Positions 1-11,749 of a DNA stretch of 64,000 nucleotides are shown one piece after another. The stretch spans positions 1 to 64,000 of the forward strand of contig DATILC010000168.1 in the NCBI GenBank assembly GCA_035476855.1. Reading direction: 5' to 3'. The stretch is from Solimonas_A sp035476855. Its GTDB lineage: Bacteria > Pseudomonadota > Gammaproteobacteria > Nevskiales > Nevskiaceae. The position numbers were made by a program, and so were the translations under genes. The notes under the pieces are model-generated. The model was not told the DNA's origin, did not search any database, and saw only the letters and a list, made by a program, of their open reading frames with translations. Every line of letters starts with the position of its first letter. Position 1 is the stretch's first letter.

Positions 1-1804
1 GCGAGCGCGGCAGCACCTCGGCATCGAGGCGGCCCTCGCTGAGACCCGAATTGGCGATCTTCGCCAGTTCGGGCAGCGACAGCACGTCACGCACGCTGTC
101 CTGGTTCTTCATGTACCAGCTGAAGCGGTCCATCTCGGCCATGATCGAGTAGTCGACGCAACCGTTGTCGAAGGACTCGGCAATGATCTTCAGGTGGTCC
201 ACGCCCATCGTGAAGTGTTTCGCGATCTCGGCGGCGTCCCTGTTGAAGCGCGAGTCCGGACGCAGTTCCGGCACGCCCTCGGTGGTGTCACCGATCTGGA
301 CGTTGTGGTACTGCGAGGCACCGTAGATGCCCAGCAGCACGGTGATTGCCACCGTGATCGTCGCCGGGCCGCGACGGCACAGCACCTTCATCTTGGAGAA
401 GACCACGTCGCCGATCTTGTCGCGCTTGGCGGTGGCGATGCGGAACTGCGGGACGTTCGGCAGCTTGATGAACGACAGCACCGTCGGCAGCAGTACCTTG
501 TTGACGATGATCACGCCGACCATGCCGAAGGCGGCGTTGACCGACATCTCGCGGATGATCTGGATGTTGATCAGGTAGATCGTCGAGAAGCCGACGACGT
601 TGGCCAGCAGCGCCACCACACCGGGGATCGCCAGCGCACGGAAGGTCGACAGCGAGGCCTGGTACGGCGTGGCATCGCGGGTCGAGATTTCACTGGCCCA
701 GGAGCTGACGTACTGCACGCCGTGGCTGACCGATACCGCCATGATCAGGAACGGCACCAGCATCGCGAACGGATCGAGCCCGTAGCCGATCATGTTCAGC
801 AGGCCCAGCTCCCAGATGCAGGACACCAGCGAGGTCGCGACGACGATCGCTCCCAGCGGCGCCGAGCCCAGGTAGATCCACAGCAGCAGGCCCATGATGA
901 TCAGCGCGATGACGAAGAAGCTCGCCACTTCCATCGTTGCCTTGGTCATGTCGTCGACCACCTTGGCGAAGCCGACGATGTGGATCGAGACATTCTCGGT
1001 CTCGTACTTCTTGCGGATCTCCTCGAGCTTGTCGCCGACCTTGACGTAGTCGAGGCTGGCTTCACCCTCGCCCAGCTTGGGCGCCATCATCAGCCCCGCG
1101 ACGGCCTTGATGCGCTGCGAGAACGACGGCCCGCCTTCCGGCGGCAACTCGCCCTGCGCCGCTCCCGACTTCCAGGCATTGGCCAGGCGCTCGGACATCG
1201 GCTTGGCCAGATCCTCCATGTTCGCGGAGGTGCCGCTGTTGGGGTCGTGCTCCAGCAGTTCCAGCTGCACCAGTGCCGACTCCTGGTCTTCCGAGACCAG
1301 GCGGCCGATGACGCTGGCCTTGCCGACGTTGATGCGGATGCGCTCCATCATCTCCGGCGTCGCCTCGTAGGTCGACGGGATCACGTTCTCGCCGGACAGG
1401 CCGCCTTCCACCACCTCGATGTAGAGGATGCTGGGTGAGAAGATCGAGGTCACGCGTGCACGGTCGACGCCGGGGATGAAGAAGGCGTCGTCGGAGACCT
1501 GGCGCAGCGTCTCCATGAACTCCGGCTGGTAGATGTCGCCCTTCTTGTTGTGCAAGGCGATCAGCACCGTGTTGGCGCCACCGAAGTCCTTGTAGTACTC
1601 CATGAAGGTGGCCATGTAAGGGTGCTCTTTCGGCACCATCTTCAGCCAGCCGGCATTGGGCCGCAGCAGCGTCGCCTGGTAGGCGAAGAACAGCGTCATG
1701 ATCGTCAGCAGCGCCAGCGTGAAGCGCCGGTACTTGAAGATCGGCGGCTCGACCAGCCGCAGGATCGCCCGCGTCAGGCTATTGGATGCAATTTCCGCGG
1801 TCAT
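1..1804 (-). CDS. RND-superfamily exporter (MMPL type), 3' part beyond window
   Basis: About 600 residues are readable on the minus strand before the window edge, so the C-terminus is missing. The protein starts MTAEIASNSL and has a membrane segment near residues 25-45. A periplasmic loop follows, then a block of hydrophobic helices (e.g. FFVIALIIMGLLLWIYLG, LVPFLIMAVSVSHGVQY) typical of the sterol-sensing-like core of RND/MMPL proteins. The family exports lipids or hydrophobic compounds across the inner membrane using proton force; the substrate here is unknown. The ATG overlaps the stop of the YCF48-like gene by four bases (ATGA), so the three genes are translationally coupled. Proteins of this type commonly sit beside DUF1329 and YCF48-like genes in hydrocarbon- and lipid-using gammaproteobacteria. 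Confidence 0.85.
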   Translation of the reverse strand, partial: MTAEIASNSLTRAILRLVEPPIFKYRRFTLALLTIMTLFFAYQATLLRPNAGWLKMVPKEHPYMATFMEYYKDFGGANTVLIALHNKKGDIYQPEFMETLRQVSDDAFFIPGVDRARVTSIFSPSILYIEVVEGGLSGENVIPSTYEATPEMMERIRINVGKASVIGRLVSEDQESALVQLELLEHDPNSGTSANMEDLAKPMSERLANAWKSGAAQGELPPEGGPSFSQRIKAVAGLMMAPKLGEGEASLDYVKVGDKLEEIRKKYETENVSIHIVGFAKVVDDMTKATMEVASFFVIALIIMGLLLWIYLGSAPLGAIVVATSLVSCIWELGLLNMIGYGLDPFAMLVPFLIMAVSVSHGVQYVSSWASEISTRDATPYQASLSTFRALAIPGVVALLANVVGFSTIYLINIQIIREMSVNAAFGMVGVIIVNKVLLPTVLSFIKLPNVPQFRIATAKRDKIGDVVFSKMKVLCRRGPATITVAITVLLGIYGASQYHNVQIGDTTEGVPELRPDSRFNRDAAEIAKHFTMGVDHLKIIAESFDNGCVDYSIMAEMDRFSWYMKNQDSVRDVLSLPELAKIANSGLSEGRLDAEVLPRS

Positions 1805-2898
1805 GGCAAAGCCCCCAGGTTCTGGACACCACGACGCCCGACCGCGAGCAGCGTGGACCCGTACGGCAAGACGTCGGCCAGCGTTTCCTCGGCCGGCAGC
1901 TTCACCAGCTTGAGCGACTGCAGGGACGCGTCGGTCTTCAGCGCGACGGCATTGATGCCGACCAGCAGCACGCTGCCATCCGGCAGCCGCGTGCCGCCGA
2001 ACAGGCTTTCCTTCACCGGGTTGTCGAGACGGCGCCAGCCGATGGCAGCGATCTGCGCCGGATCGGTCAGGGTCTCGGCCGTGTACGGGTCATACTTGGT
2101 GGGATCCTGCTCCGGCACCGCCATGACGTCGTCGATGACATAGGCGTTGCCACGCATGCCGTAAGCCAGCACCTTGCGCCCGCCCAGCGAGATCGCGCCG
2201 AAGAACGAGCCGATGTAGGGCGAACGCATCATCGTCCAGTTGGCGCCACCGTCGGTGGAGCGCGCCAGCATGCCGCGCTCGCCGGCGATGAACAGCGTGT
2301 TCGCGTCGAGTCGCATCAGGCGGTTGAAATGCTGGCCAAGGTCGACGATCGGCGAGGTCTGGGGTTCCCAGGTCTTGCCGCCGTCGGCGGTGCGGTAATA
2401 CGCGCCATAGGCACCGACCGCGATGCCGTTCTGCGCGTCGAGGAACAGCACGTCGTACAGCACCTTGGCTTCCGGATCGCTGTGCTGCAGCGTCCAGCTC
2501 AAACCTCCATCGGCGCTGTGCAGGATCGTGCCGTCATAGCCGACGGCCCAGCCCAGCTTGTCGTCGAGGAAGCGCACGCGGGTCAGCATCACGCTGGCCG
2601 GCGCTGCGACCTGGCGCCAGTCCTTGCCGTTGTCCGACACCACGATCACGCCCTGCTGGCCGACCGCGACCAGGCGCTTGCCAGCCTGCGACAGATCCAG
2701 CAGGCGTGCCTTCGCGGCACCGGACACCATCAGCGCCGCACGCGGCATTTCGGGCGGGGGAGCAGCCTCGCCCGGCGCGGCGCCCTCGGCAGTGGTTTCT
2801 TCTCCCGGAACGGCCGCAGGCGCCGAGGATTCCTCCTCGGCGCCCGCAACCGCCACCCAGGCCGCCAGCAAGGCGACCGGCAGCATCCGGCGGCTCAT
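1801..2898 (-). CDS. YCF48-like / BNR-repeat exported protein
   Basis: 365 residues with a signal peptide (MSRRMLPVALLAAWVAVAGA) followed by a low-complexity Glu/Ala/Pro linker to about residue 55. The rest is a seven-bladed propeller: repeated units such as RVRFLDDKLGWAVGYDGTIL and DVLFLDAQNGIAVGAYGAYY are the BNR/YCF48 signature with the G-x-x-G-x-I/Y turn. Homologues are called photosystem II assembly factor-like in non-photosynthetic bacteria; the real role is unknown and probably that of a periplasmic partner of the RND pump. The start at 2898 was chosen because it overlaps the DUF1329 stop (ATGA) and puts the signal peptide at the N-terminus. Confidence 0.85.
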   Translation of the reverse strand: MSRRMLPVALLAAWVAVAGAEEESSAPAAVPGEETTAEGAAPGEAAPPPEMPRAALMVSGAAKARLLDLSQAGKRLVAVGQQGVIVVSDNGKDWRQVAAPASVMLTRVRFLDDKLGWAVGYDGTILHSADGGLSWTLQHSDPEAKVLYDVLFLDAQNGIAVGAYGAYYRTADGGKTWEPQTSPIVDLGQHFNRLMRLDANTLFIAGERGMLARSTDGGANWTMMRSPYIGSFFGAISLGGRKVLAYGMRGNAYVIDDVMAVPEQDPTKYDPYTAETLTDPAQIAAIGWRRLDNPVKESLFGGTRLPDGSVLLVGINAVALKTDASLQSLKLVKLPAEETLADVLPYGSTLLAVGRRGVQNLGALP

Positions 2899-4736
2899 TT
2901 CGAGCGAGCCTTGCGCTGCAGCGACGCCGGCGTGAACATCGCGTCGTCGTACTTGACCTCGAAGTCGGAGATCGCGTCCTCGTTGGTCATCGTCGTCACG
3001 AAGTAACGCTTGGACTGCAGGTCGTAGATCGTTTCCGGGATACCCGACACGGTCGGGATGAAGGGAATCGACAACAGGTGCGCTTCCTGCACCTTCCACA
3101 GCTGGCCGCGACCGTCATAGCAGTCGACTGCCGCGATCGCCCAGGAATCCTCGTCCAGGTAGAAGCGACGCTTGGCGAAACGGTGACGCTGGCCGGCCTT
3201 GAGCGTGGATTCCACCACCCAGACGCGATGCAGCTCGTAGCGTGCGAGGTCCTGGTTGATGTGGCCCGGACGGATGATGTCCTTGTACTTGAAGGTCGGG
3301 CTGTTGAGCATCCAGCTGTTGTACGGGATCAGCAGTTCGCGCTTGCCCACCAGCTTCCAGTCGTAGCGTTCCAGCGAGCCGTTGAAGACGTCGATCTGGT
3401 CGTTGAACTGCTCGCCGTCGGAGCCGATCGACGGGTTGTCGAAGCCCACGTCCGGCGCGCGGTTCACGCGGCCCAGGCCGGGGCTGTAGATCCAGGCCAG
3501 GCGGGTGTTGCCTTCGCCGCCCGCCGATTCATGCACCAGGATGATCTGGCCGGCGACGCGCGGCGGCGACAGCACTTCCTGCAGGTAGTAGGCGAAGATG
3601 CCGCCCTTGCGCATCTCGGCCGGCTCTTTCAGGTTGGCGTACTTGAGCTTCACGTCCTCGACCAGCTTGGAGATCTTGTACGTGCCGTCCGGCTTGACGA
3701 TGGCCTGGTTGTTGTAGCGCTTCACCGCGGAACCACGGAACTTCAGCTTGTGGTTCCACAGCGGCTCGGCGCCGGACTTGGGGATCGGGAACGGGAAGCC
3801 CAGCTCGGCCTTCTGCACGTCATCGGTGCCGACCAGCGTGGCGCGGGTGGCGTTGGCCACCGTGGCCTTCAGGATCTCATCCGGGAAGAACGCGTTCCGA
3901 TAGCTCGGGAACACGATCATCTTGTAGTCCGGGTAGGTCTTGAACATCGCCTTGTGGCCATCGGTCAGCAGCTTTTCGTACTGCGCCAGGTTGGCCTTGG
4001 TGATGACGTACTGCGGGCGCATCGCCGTGATCGGATCGGTGGTCTTGCCCGGCGTGTTGTAGGTCAGGAAGCCCTTGACGTAGGACGGCGTGTATTTTTC
4101 CAGCAGCTGGTTGGCCTGCACGCGGGTCTTGGGATCGTCGACGATCGACAGGATCTCCAGCACGCGGCCGATATCGAAGGCCTGCACCAGCTTCGACATC
4201 CAGTCCGGCTTGCTCTTCAGCGCCTGGATCACCGCGACGATGTCTTCCTTCATCGCCGGCAGCTTGATCTGGCGCGCCTTGACCTGCGCGATCATGCTGT
4301 CGACGCTCTTGCCGCCGCGGGTCTTGAGGATCTTGTCGAATTCGGCCTTCAGCGCCGGGTCGGCACTGAGCATCTGCTGGCTGATGGCGATGACCTTGTC
4401 GGCCTTGGACGGCTCGGCGTCCATGATCATCTGGCCCTGGGTCAGGATGTCGCCGACCACGCCGGCGTCGCTGATCATGGCCTGGATGTCCTTGACCAGG
4501 CGCACGCGCAGCTCTTCAAGCTGGGCGCGGGTGATCTTGAGCATCTCGGGGGAGAAGGAGGACTTGCCGACGTAGGCCGGGATGGTGCCGTCCTTGTTGC
4601 CGGCTCGCTCGGCGCCGACCTCGGTCAGTTCCTTGCCCAGCTTGCCGGCTTCGCCGGCCGAAACGACGGCCGCAGCCGATCCCGAAAACACAGCGGCCGC
4701 AAACACCGCGGCACAGGTGATGACCTGCCGTTTCAT
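2895..4736 (-). CDS. DUF1329 family exported protein
   Basis: 613 residues with a signal peptide (MKRQVITCAAVFAAAVFSGSAAA). Just after it is the hallmark N-terminus of DUF1329, GAERAGNKDGTIPAYVG. Late segments such as RYELHRVWVVESTLKAGQRH and AKRRFYLDEDSWAIAAVDCY are the conserved LolA/LolB-like half-barrel strands. It is longer than the roughly 450-residue members I know; the extra part is a helical insert at about residues 60-210. It is the first gene of a coupled operon (DUF1329, YCF48-like, RND). A strong Shine-Dalgarno (GGGAGGAG on the minus strand) precedes the ATG. It likely works in the periplasm with the exporter, perhaps in lipid transfer to the outer membrane (inference). Confidence 0.87.
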   Translation of the reverse strand: MKRQVITCAAVFAAAVFSGSAAAVVSAGEAGKLGKELTEVGAERAGNKDGTIPAYVGKSSFSPEMLKITRAQLEELRVRLVKDIQAMISDAGVVGDILTQGQMIMDAEPSKADKVIAISQQMLSADPALKAEFDKILKTRGGKSVDSMIAQVKARQIKLPAMKEDIVAVIQALKSKPDWMSKLVQAFDIGRVLEILSIVDDPKTRVQANQLLEKYTPSYVKGFLTYNTPGKTTDPITAMRPQYVITKANLAQYEKLLTDGHKAMFKTYPDYKMIVFPSYRNAFFPDEILKATVANATRATLVGTDDVQKAELGFPFPIPKSGAEPLWNHKLKFRGSAVKRYNNQAIVKPDGTYKISKLVEDVKLKYANLKEPAEMRKGGIFAYYLQEVLSPPRVAGQIILVHESAGGEGNTRLAWIYSPGLGRVNRAPDVGFDNPSIGSDGEQFNDQIDVFNGSLERYDWKLVGKRELLIPYNSWMLNSPTFKYKDIIRPGHINQDLARYELHRVWVVESTLKAGQRHRFAKRRFYLDEDSWAIAAVDCYDGRGQLWKVQEAHLLSIPFIPTVSGIPETIYDLQSKRYFVTTMTNEDAISDFEVKYDDAMFTPASLQRKARSK

Positions 4737-4762
4737 GGGCTCTCCTCCCAGATGATGTTAAA

Positions 4763-4786
4763 AACGTTACAGCGCCTAATGTTACA
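4763..4786 (-). promoter_or_regulatory. Direct repeats in DUF1329 operon promoter region
   Basis: On the minus strand the nonamers TGTAACATT and TGTAACGTT (4786-4778 and 4771-4763) recur with a 15-base period, 27-50 bases before the DUF1329 start. Tandem direct repeats at such spacing are typical of AraC/response-regulator sites. No experimental support; could be chance. Confidence 0.25.
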
Positions 4787-5043
4787 CACGCCGCGGGACG
4801 GTGGACTGTCCGCAGTGACGTTCAGTGCTGTCAGAAACGTCAGGACGGGCCAGTGCCGGATCCCGGCGGGTCTGCCATTTTTCTTTATCGGCTATTGCTT
4901 GCGTCCTCCCCTGGGGCAGGACCGGTCGCCCGATATTACTCCTGCGGGAGCGCATGGGAAGAGTCGGAAAGGGACGAGCGTAGTGGCAGTTTGTGCCGGT
5001 GTCGCTGGGGGAAATGCTGGGGACAGCCAGAGAGGAACAGCGG
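4787..5043. other. Intergenic stretch without recognisable gene
   Basis: Short frames here have atypical composition and no recognisable domain. Only the upstream promoter area of the DUF1329 operon and the left edge of a structured repeat can be named. Confidence 0.5.
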
Positions 5044-5160
5044 TGACGCCATCCATGGCGGGACTTCTGCTCGCCCATCTACCCCCGGCCCGCGTTGGGC
5101 TTACCTCGGAGCGACATCGAGTCGCTCCTCGCCAGGGCCCAACGCTCCATGGCCGGGCGC
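5044..5160. repeat. Dispersed structured repeat, copy A, hairpin I
   Basis: The unit begins TGACGCCATCCATGGCG and contains a two-tier hairpin. The outer stem is GCGTTGGGC (5092-5100) with GCCCAACGC (5137-5145). The inner stem is GGAGCGAC (5108-5115) with GTCGCTCC (5121-5128) closing loop ATCGA. It ends with CCATGGCCGGGCG. A second full copy lies at 57918-58073. Between copies the stems differ but remain paired, while GAC-ATYGA-GTC and the CCATGG boxes are constant. Confidence 0.85.
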
Positions 5161-5222
5161 GAGCCCCCGCAGGCAATGCCGTTTAGGCGTTGCGGCTGCA
5201 GTGACGCCATCCATGGCCGGGC

Positions 5223-5257
5223 GCGTCCAGCCGCAAGCAATGCCATTTAGGCATTGC

Positions 5258-5275
<18 letters not shown>
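5223..5275. repeat. Dispersed structured repeat, hairpin II, overlapping recQ 3' end
   Basis: The outer stem GCGTCCAGCCGC (5223-5234) pairs with GCGGCTGGACGC (5264-5275). The inner stem AAGCAATGCC (5235-5244) pairs with GGCATTGCTT (5250-5259) around loop ATTTA. A four-base bulge AAGC sits on the 3' side (5260-5263). It is preceded at 5207-5222 by the constant CGCCATCCATGGCCGG. A degenerate related hairpin (GCAATGCC/GGCGTTGC, loop GTTTA) lies at 5173-5193. The recQ stop and last codons are inside this structure, so it may also serve as the recQ transcript end. Confidence 0.85.
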
Positions 5276-7117
<1,842 letters not shown>

Positions 7118-7154
7118 GGCGCAGGATGCTAGGCAAGCCGTGGGGACGCTTCAA

Positions 7155-7172
7155 CGTGATGGGGTCATCACG
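7155..7172. other. Small hairpin upstream of recQ
   Basis: CGTGATG (7155-7161), loop GGGT, CATCACG (7166-7172): a perfect seven-base stem 38 bases before the recQ start. It could be an operator or part of the recQ leader. Confidence 0.35.
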
Positions 7173-7181
7173 TCGGGCCAA

Positions 7182-7280
7182 AAACTATTTGCCACGGACT
7201 GACACGGATACACACGGAAAACGCTCAAAGCCGCGAGGTTTTTCAATCCGTGTTATCCGTGTAAATCCGTGGCTAAAAAG
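7182..7280. repeat. Imperfect long inverted repeat with CCACGGA / ACACGGAT units
   Basis: The left arm (about 7182-7221, TTGCCACGGACTGACACGGA) is mirrored by the right arm (about 7239-7280, ATCCGTGTAAATCCGTGGC). It fills the gap between recQ and the lysS stop. Similar intergenic ACACGGAT palindromes are scattered in many bacterial genomes. It could act as a transcription end for lysS, read on the minus strand. Confidence 0.55.
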
Positions 7281-7289
7281 CTGTTGTCT

Positions 7290-8795
<1,506 letters not shown>

Positions 8796-8798
8796 GGC

Positions 8799-9894
8799 TC
8801 AGAGCCCCTGCTTGAGGCTGGCTTCAATAAAGGGATCGAGGTTGCCGTCGAGGACCTTCTGCGTGTCGGCGATTTCCACGCCGGTGCGCAGGTCCTTGAT
8901 GCGCGACTGGTCGAGCACGTAGGAGCGGATCTGGCTGCCCCACTCGATGTCGCTCTTGGAGTCCTCGACCTTCTGCTTCTCGGTGTTGCGCTTCTGCAGC
9001 TCGGCGTCGTACAGCTTGGCCGCCAGCATCTTCATCGCACGGTCGCGGTTGGCATGCTGCGAGCGCTGGGTCTGGCAGGCCACGACGATCCCGGAGGGAA
9101 CGTGCTTGATGCGGATCGCCGACTCGGTCTTGTTGACGTGCTGGCCGCCGGCGCCGGAGGAGCGGAAGGTCGCCACTTCCAGGTCGGCCGGGTTGATGTC
9201 GATCTTGATGTTGTCGTCGACTTCCGGCGAGACGAACACGCCGGCGAACGAGGTATGGCGGCGGTTGCCCGAGTCGAACGGCGACTTGCGCACCAGGCGG
9301 TGCACGCCGGTTTCGGTGCGCAGCCAGCCGTAGGCATAGGGCCCCTCGATGAACAGACTCGCCGACTTGATGCCGGCGACTTCGCCATCGGAACGCTCCA
9401 GCAACTCGACCTTGAAGCCCTTGCCCTCGGCCCAGCGGCAGTACATGCGCAGCAGGATCTCGCCCCAGTCCTGGGCCTCGGTGCCGCCGGCACCGGCCTG
9501 CAGTTCGACGTAGGCGTTGGCGGTGTCCATCTCGCCGCTGAACATGCGGCGGAACTCCATGTCGTCGGCCAGCTTGCCGAGCTTGATCACGTCGCGCTCG
9601 ACCTCGGCGACAGTGGCGGCATCGTTCTCCGCCTCGGCCATCTCCAGCAGGTCGCCGGCGTCGTTGAGGCCGTTGCTGGCGCGATCGATTGACTCGATCA
9701 CGTCCTGCAGGGCGGCGCGCTCACGCCCCAGGCTCTGGGCGTACTCCGGCTTGGTCCAGACCTCCCCGCCCTCGAGCTCGCCGTTGACCTCGGCCAGCCG
9801 GTCCTTCTTGTTATCGTAGTCAAAGATAGCCCCGGAGCGCGTCGAAACGCACTCGCAGGGCTGTGATCTCACTCTTGATCTGCTGGATTTCCAT
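8799..9894 (-). CDS. prfB: Peptide chain release factor 2 (programmed +1 frameshift)
   Basis: The gene starts at 9894 with MEIQQIKSEITALRVRFDAL, reads RGYL and meets an in-frame UGA at 9822-9820. A +1 shift at CUU-UGA-C joins it to the frame D-Y-D-N-K-K that runs to 8799, so the product is join(9894..9823, 9821..8799). The GGQ motif (SSGAGGQHVNKTESAIRIKH) for peptidyl-tRNA hydrolysis and the stop-codon-reading tripeptide SPF (KSPFDSGNRRHTSF) are both present. RF2 recognises UGA/UAA and controls its own level through this frameshift. It is followed after three bases by lysS. Confidence 0.97.
9819..9825 (-). promoter_or_regulatory. prfB: prfB recoding site (CUUUGAC)
   Basis: The minus strand reads CGGGGCTATCTTTGAC: an anti-SD-pairing stretch (GGGGC rather than the E. 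coli AGGGGG) followed by the slippery CUU and weak-context UGA C. This is the standard autoregulatory frameshift signal. Confidence 0.93.
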
Positions 9895-10098
9895 CGCTTG
9901 GCCAGAAAATGCGCAGCGCCGATGGCGCCGGAAAGGCCGCGGATTATAGCGGGAGCGTCACCGACTCGGTTGTCGGGCGCCGTCATCGCATGCTAGAAAT
10001 CGCCGCGCACGCAGCTCCGCCTATCATCCCGGCGGAAGCCGCTGTTATATTTGGCGAAGAACACGGTCCCGCCAGGGAAAAAACACAGGGGAGTAAGC

Positions 10099-11604
10099 AT
10101 GAAACGTCGGTCCGGTCTTTTTGCATTGATGCTGGCGCTGGGCATGGCCGCGCCGGCCCAGGCCCAGGACGAAGCCGCCGCCGCAAACGCTGCGCCGGTC
10201 GAAGAAACCGCTCCCGCCGAAGCGGCGCCGGCTGAGGCAGCCCCGGCTGACGCCGCTGCCACCGAGGCCCCGGCCGAGGAAGCTGCCGCGGCAGAAGCAC
10301 CGCCGGCCGAGGAAGCCGCCCCCGTCGAGGAAGCTGCACCGGTCGAAGAGGCCGCTGCCGAAGCCCCGGCTGACGATTACGCCGCCGAAGACGACGGCTC
10401 GGGCGAAGAAGAGCAGGAAGCCGACGGCGTCGCTGCACTCAAGCACCGCTCCTGGTACGTCTCTCCGGTGTTCTCCTACATCATGGCCGACGATGACCGC
10501 GGCACCGACGACGGCTTCGGTGGCGCGATCTCCCTCGGCAAGAAGGTCACCGACGGCCTGGGCCTGGAACTGATCGGCGTCTATGGCCAGATGGATGCCG
10601 AATCCGGCAGCCAGACCGCCGAGATCAAGGGCGTCGGCCTTGGCGCGATGATCTCCTTCTTCAACGCCTGGCCGAACTTCTACACCCGCATGAACCTCAT
10701 GTACGGTGCGGCCTCCGACCACCCGGGTCCGATCCCCGAGTACAAGACCACCCTGTTCGACGTGGGCCTCGGCTACCTGTTCCCGCTCAGCAAGAAGGTG
10801 CTGCTGCGCGCCGAAGCCCTGTACCGCGTCGACGCCCATGGTCGCGACCTGGCCGGCACCACGCCGGACAAGAACCAGGACTTCTATGACGGCGTGTTCA
10901 ACATCGGCGTCGTGATCCCGCTGGGCCACGAGAAGATGGCCGAGCCGGAACCGCCGGCCGTGGTCGAACCGGTCTGCCCGCCGGCTCCGGAAGGCGCTGC
11001 GGTGGACGACAAGGGCTGCATGCTCGATGCCGATGGCGACGGCGTGGCCGACAACCTCGACCAGTGCCCCGAGACCCCGGCTGGTGCCCAGGTCAACGAC
11101 AAGGGCTGCCCGACCGACGCCGATGGCGATGGCGTGCCGGATGACGTCGACGAGTGCCCGCGCACCCCGGCCGGCGCCAAGGTCCTGGCCAATGGCTGCG
11201 CCCTGACCGGCGACTGCCGCACGCCGCGTCCTGGCGAGCAGGTCGACGAGAACGGCTGCGCTGCCAACAAGTTCGTGCTGAAGGGCGTGAAGTTCGAGTT
11301 CGACTCGGATCGCCTGACCGAGGAAGCCAAGACCATCCTGGTCGACGTCGCCGGCACCCTGAAGGGCTACCCGGACATCAAGGTCGAGCTGGAAGGCCAC
11401 ACCGACAACGTCGGCACCGACGCCTACAACCTCGGCCTGTCCGAGCGTCGCGCCAACGCGGTCAAGACCTTCCTGTCCGGCCAGGACGTGGTCGCCGACC
11501 GCATGGCCCCGGTGGGCTACGGCGAGACCCAGCCGATCGACACCAACGACACCGAAGCCGGCCGCGAGAACAATCGCCGCGTAGAGCTGAAGGTCGTGGA
11601 ATAG
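10099..11604 (+). CDS. OmpA-family outer membrane protein with thrombospondin type-3 repeats
   Basis: 501 residues. A signal peptide (MKRRSGLFALMLALGMAAPAQAQ) is followed by a roughly 90-residue linker of Glu/Ala/Pro repeats. The eight-strand beta-barrel-like region spans about 115-290. Two aspartate-rich calcium-binding repeats (DADGDGVADNLDQCPETP, DADGDGVPDDVDECPRTP) lie at about 310-365. The C-terminal OmpA peptidoglycan-binding domain (from about 390) contains FEFDSDRLTEEA and GHTDNVGTDAYNLGLSERRA. It anchors outer membrane to cell wall. The start was chosen for the signal peptide and the AGGGGAG upstream. It is transcribed divergently from prfB and ends at a strong terminator. Confidence 0.92.
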   Translation: MKRRSGLFALMLALGMAAPAQAQDEAAAANAAPVEETAPAEAAPAEAAPADAAATEAPAEEAAAAEAPPAEEAAPVEEAAPVEEAAAEAPADDYAAEDDGSGEEEQEADGVAALKHRSWYVSPVFSYIMADDDRGTDDGFGGAISLGKKVTDGLGLELIGVYGQMDAESGSQTAEIKGVGLGAMISFFNAWPNFYTRMNLMYGAASDHPGPIPEYKTTLFDVGLGYLFPLSKKVLLRAEALYRVDAHGRDLAGTTPDKNQDFYDGVFNIGVVIPLGHEKMAEPEPPAVVEPVCPPAPEGAAVDDKGCMLDADGDGVADNLDQCPETPAGAQVNDKGCPTDADGDGVPDDVDECPRTPAGAKVLANGCALTGDCRTPRPGEQVDENGCAANKFVLKGVKFEFDSDRLTEEAKTILVDVAGTLKGYPDIKVELEGHTDNVGTDAYNLGLSERRANAVKTFLSGQDVVADRMAPVGYGETQPIDTNDTEAGRENNRRVELKVVE

Positions 11605-11625
11605 TGGTTTGAAGCTTTGAACGAA

Positions 11626-11650
11626 CCCCGCCTACTCGGCGGGGTTTTTT
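11626..11650 (+). terminator. Rho-independent terminator of ompA-like gene
   Basis: The stem CCCCGCC / GGCGGGG with loop TACTC is followed by six T. It begins 21 bases after the stop codon. Confidence 0.93.
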
Positions 11651-11669
11651 CTTGGGCAGGGATTCTTGC

Positions 11670-11741
11670 GTGGGAGCGGATTTAGCCGCGATACGGAGGC
11701 CCACGGATCAACCGGCCCATCGCGGCTGAAGCCGCTCCCAC
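11670..11741. repeat. REP-type inverted pair
   Basis: GTGGGAGCGGATTTAGCCGC (from 11670) and its near mirror GCGGCTGAAGCCGCTCCCAC (to 11741) enclose about 26 bases. This is the REP/BIME motif common in Pseudomonas and related genera. No REP-associated transposase lies in the window. Confidence 0.85.
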
Positions 11742-11749
11742 AAGGGGAC

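Noticed and set aside
2706..5186. 826-codon plus-strand frame
   Set aside because: Antisense to DUF1329 and YCF48-like genes, no domain, and runs on into a repeat.
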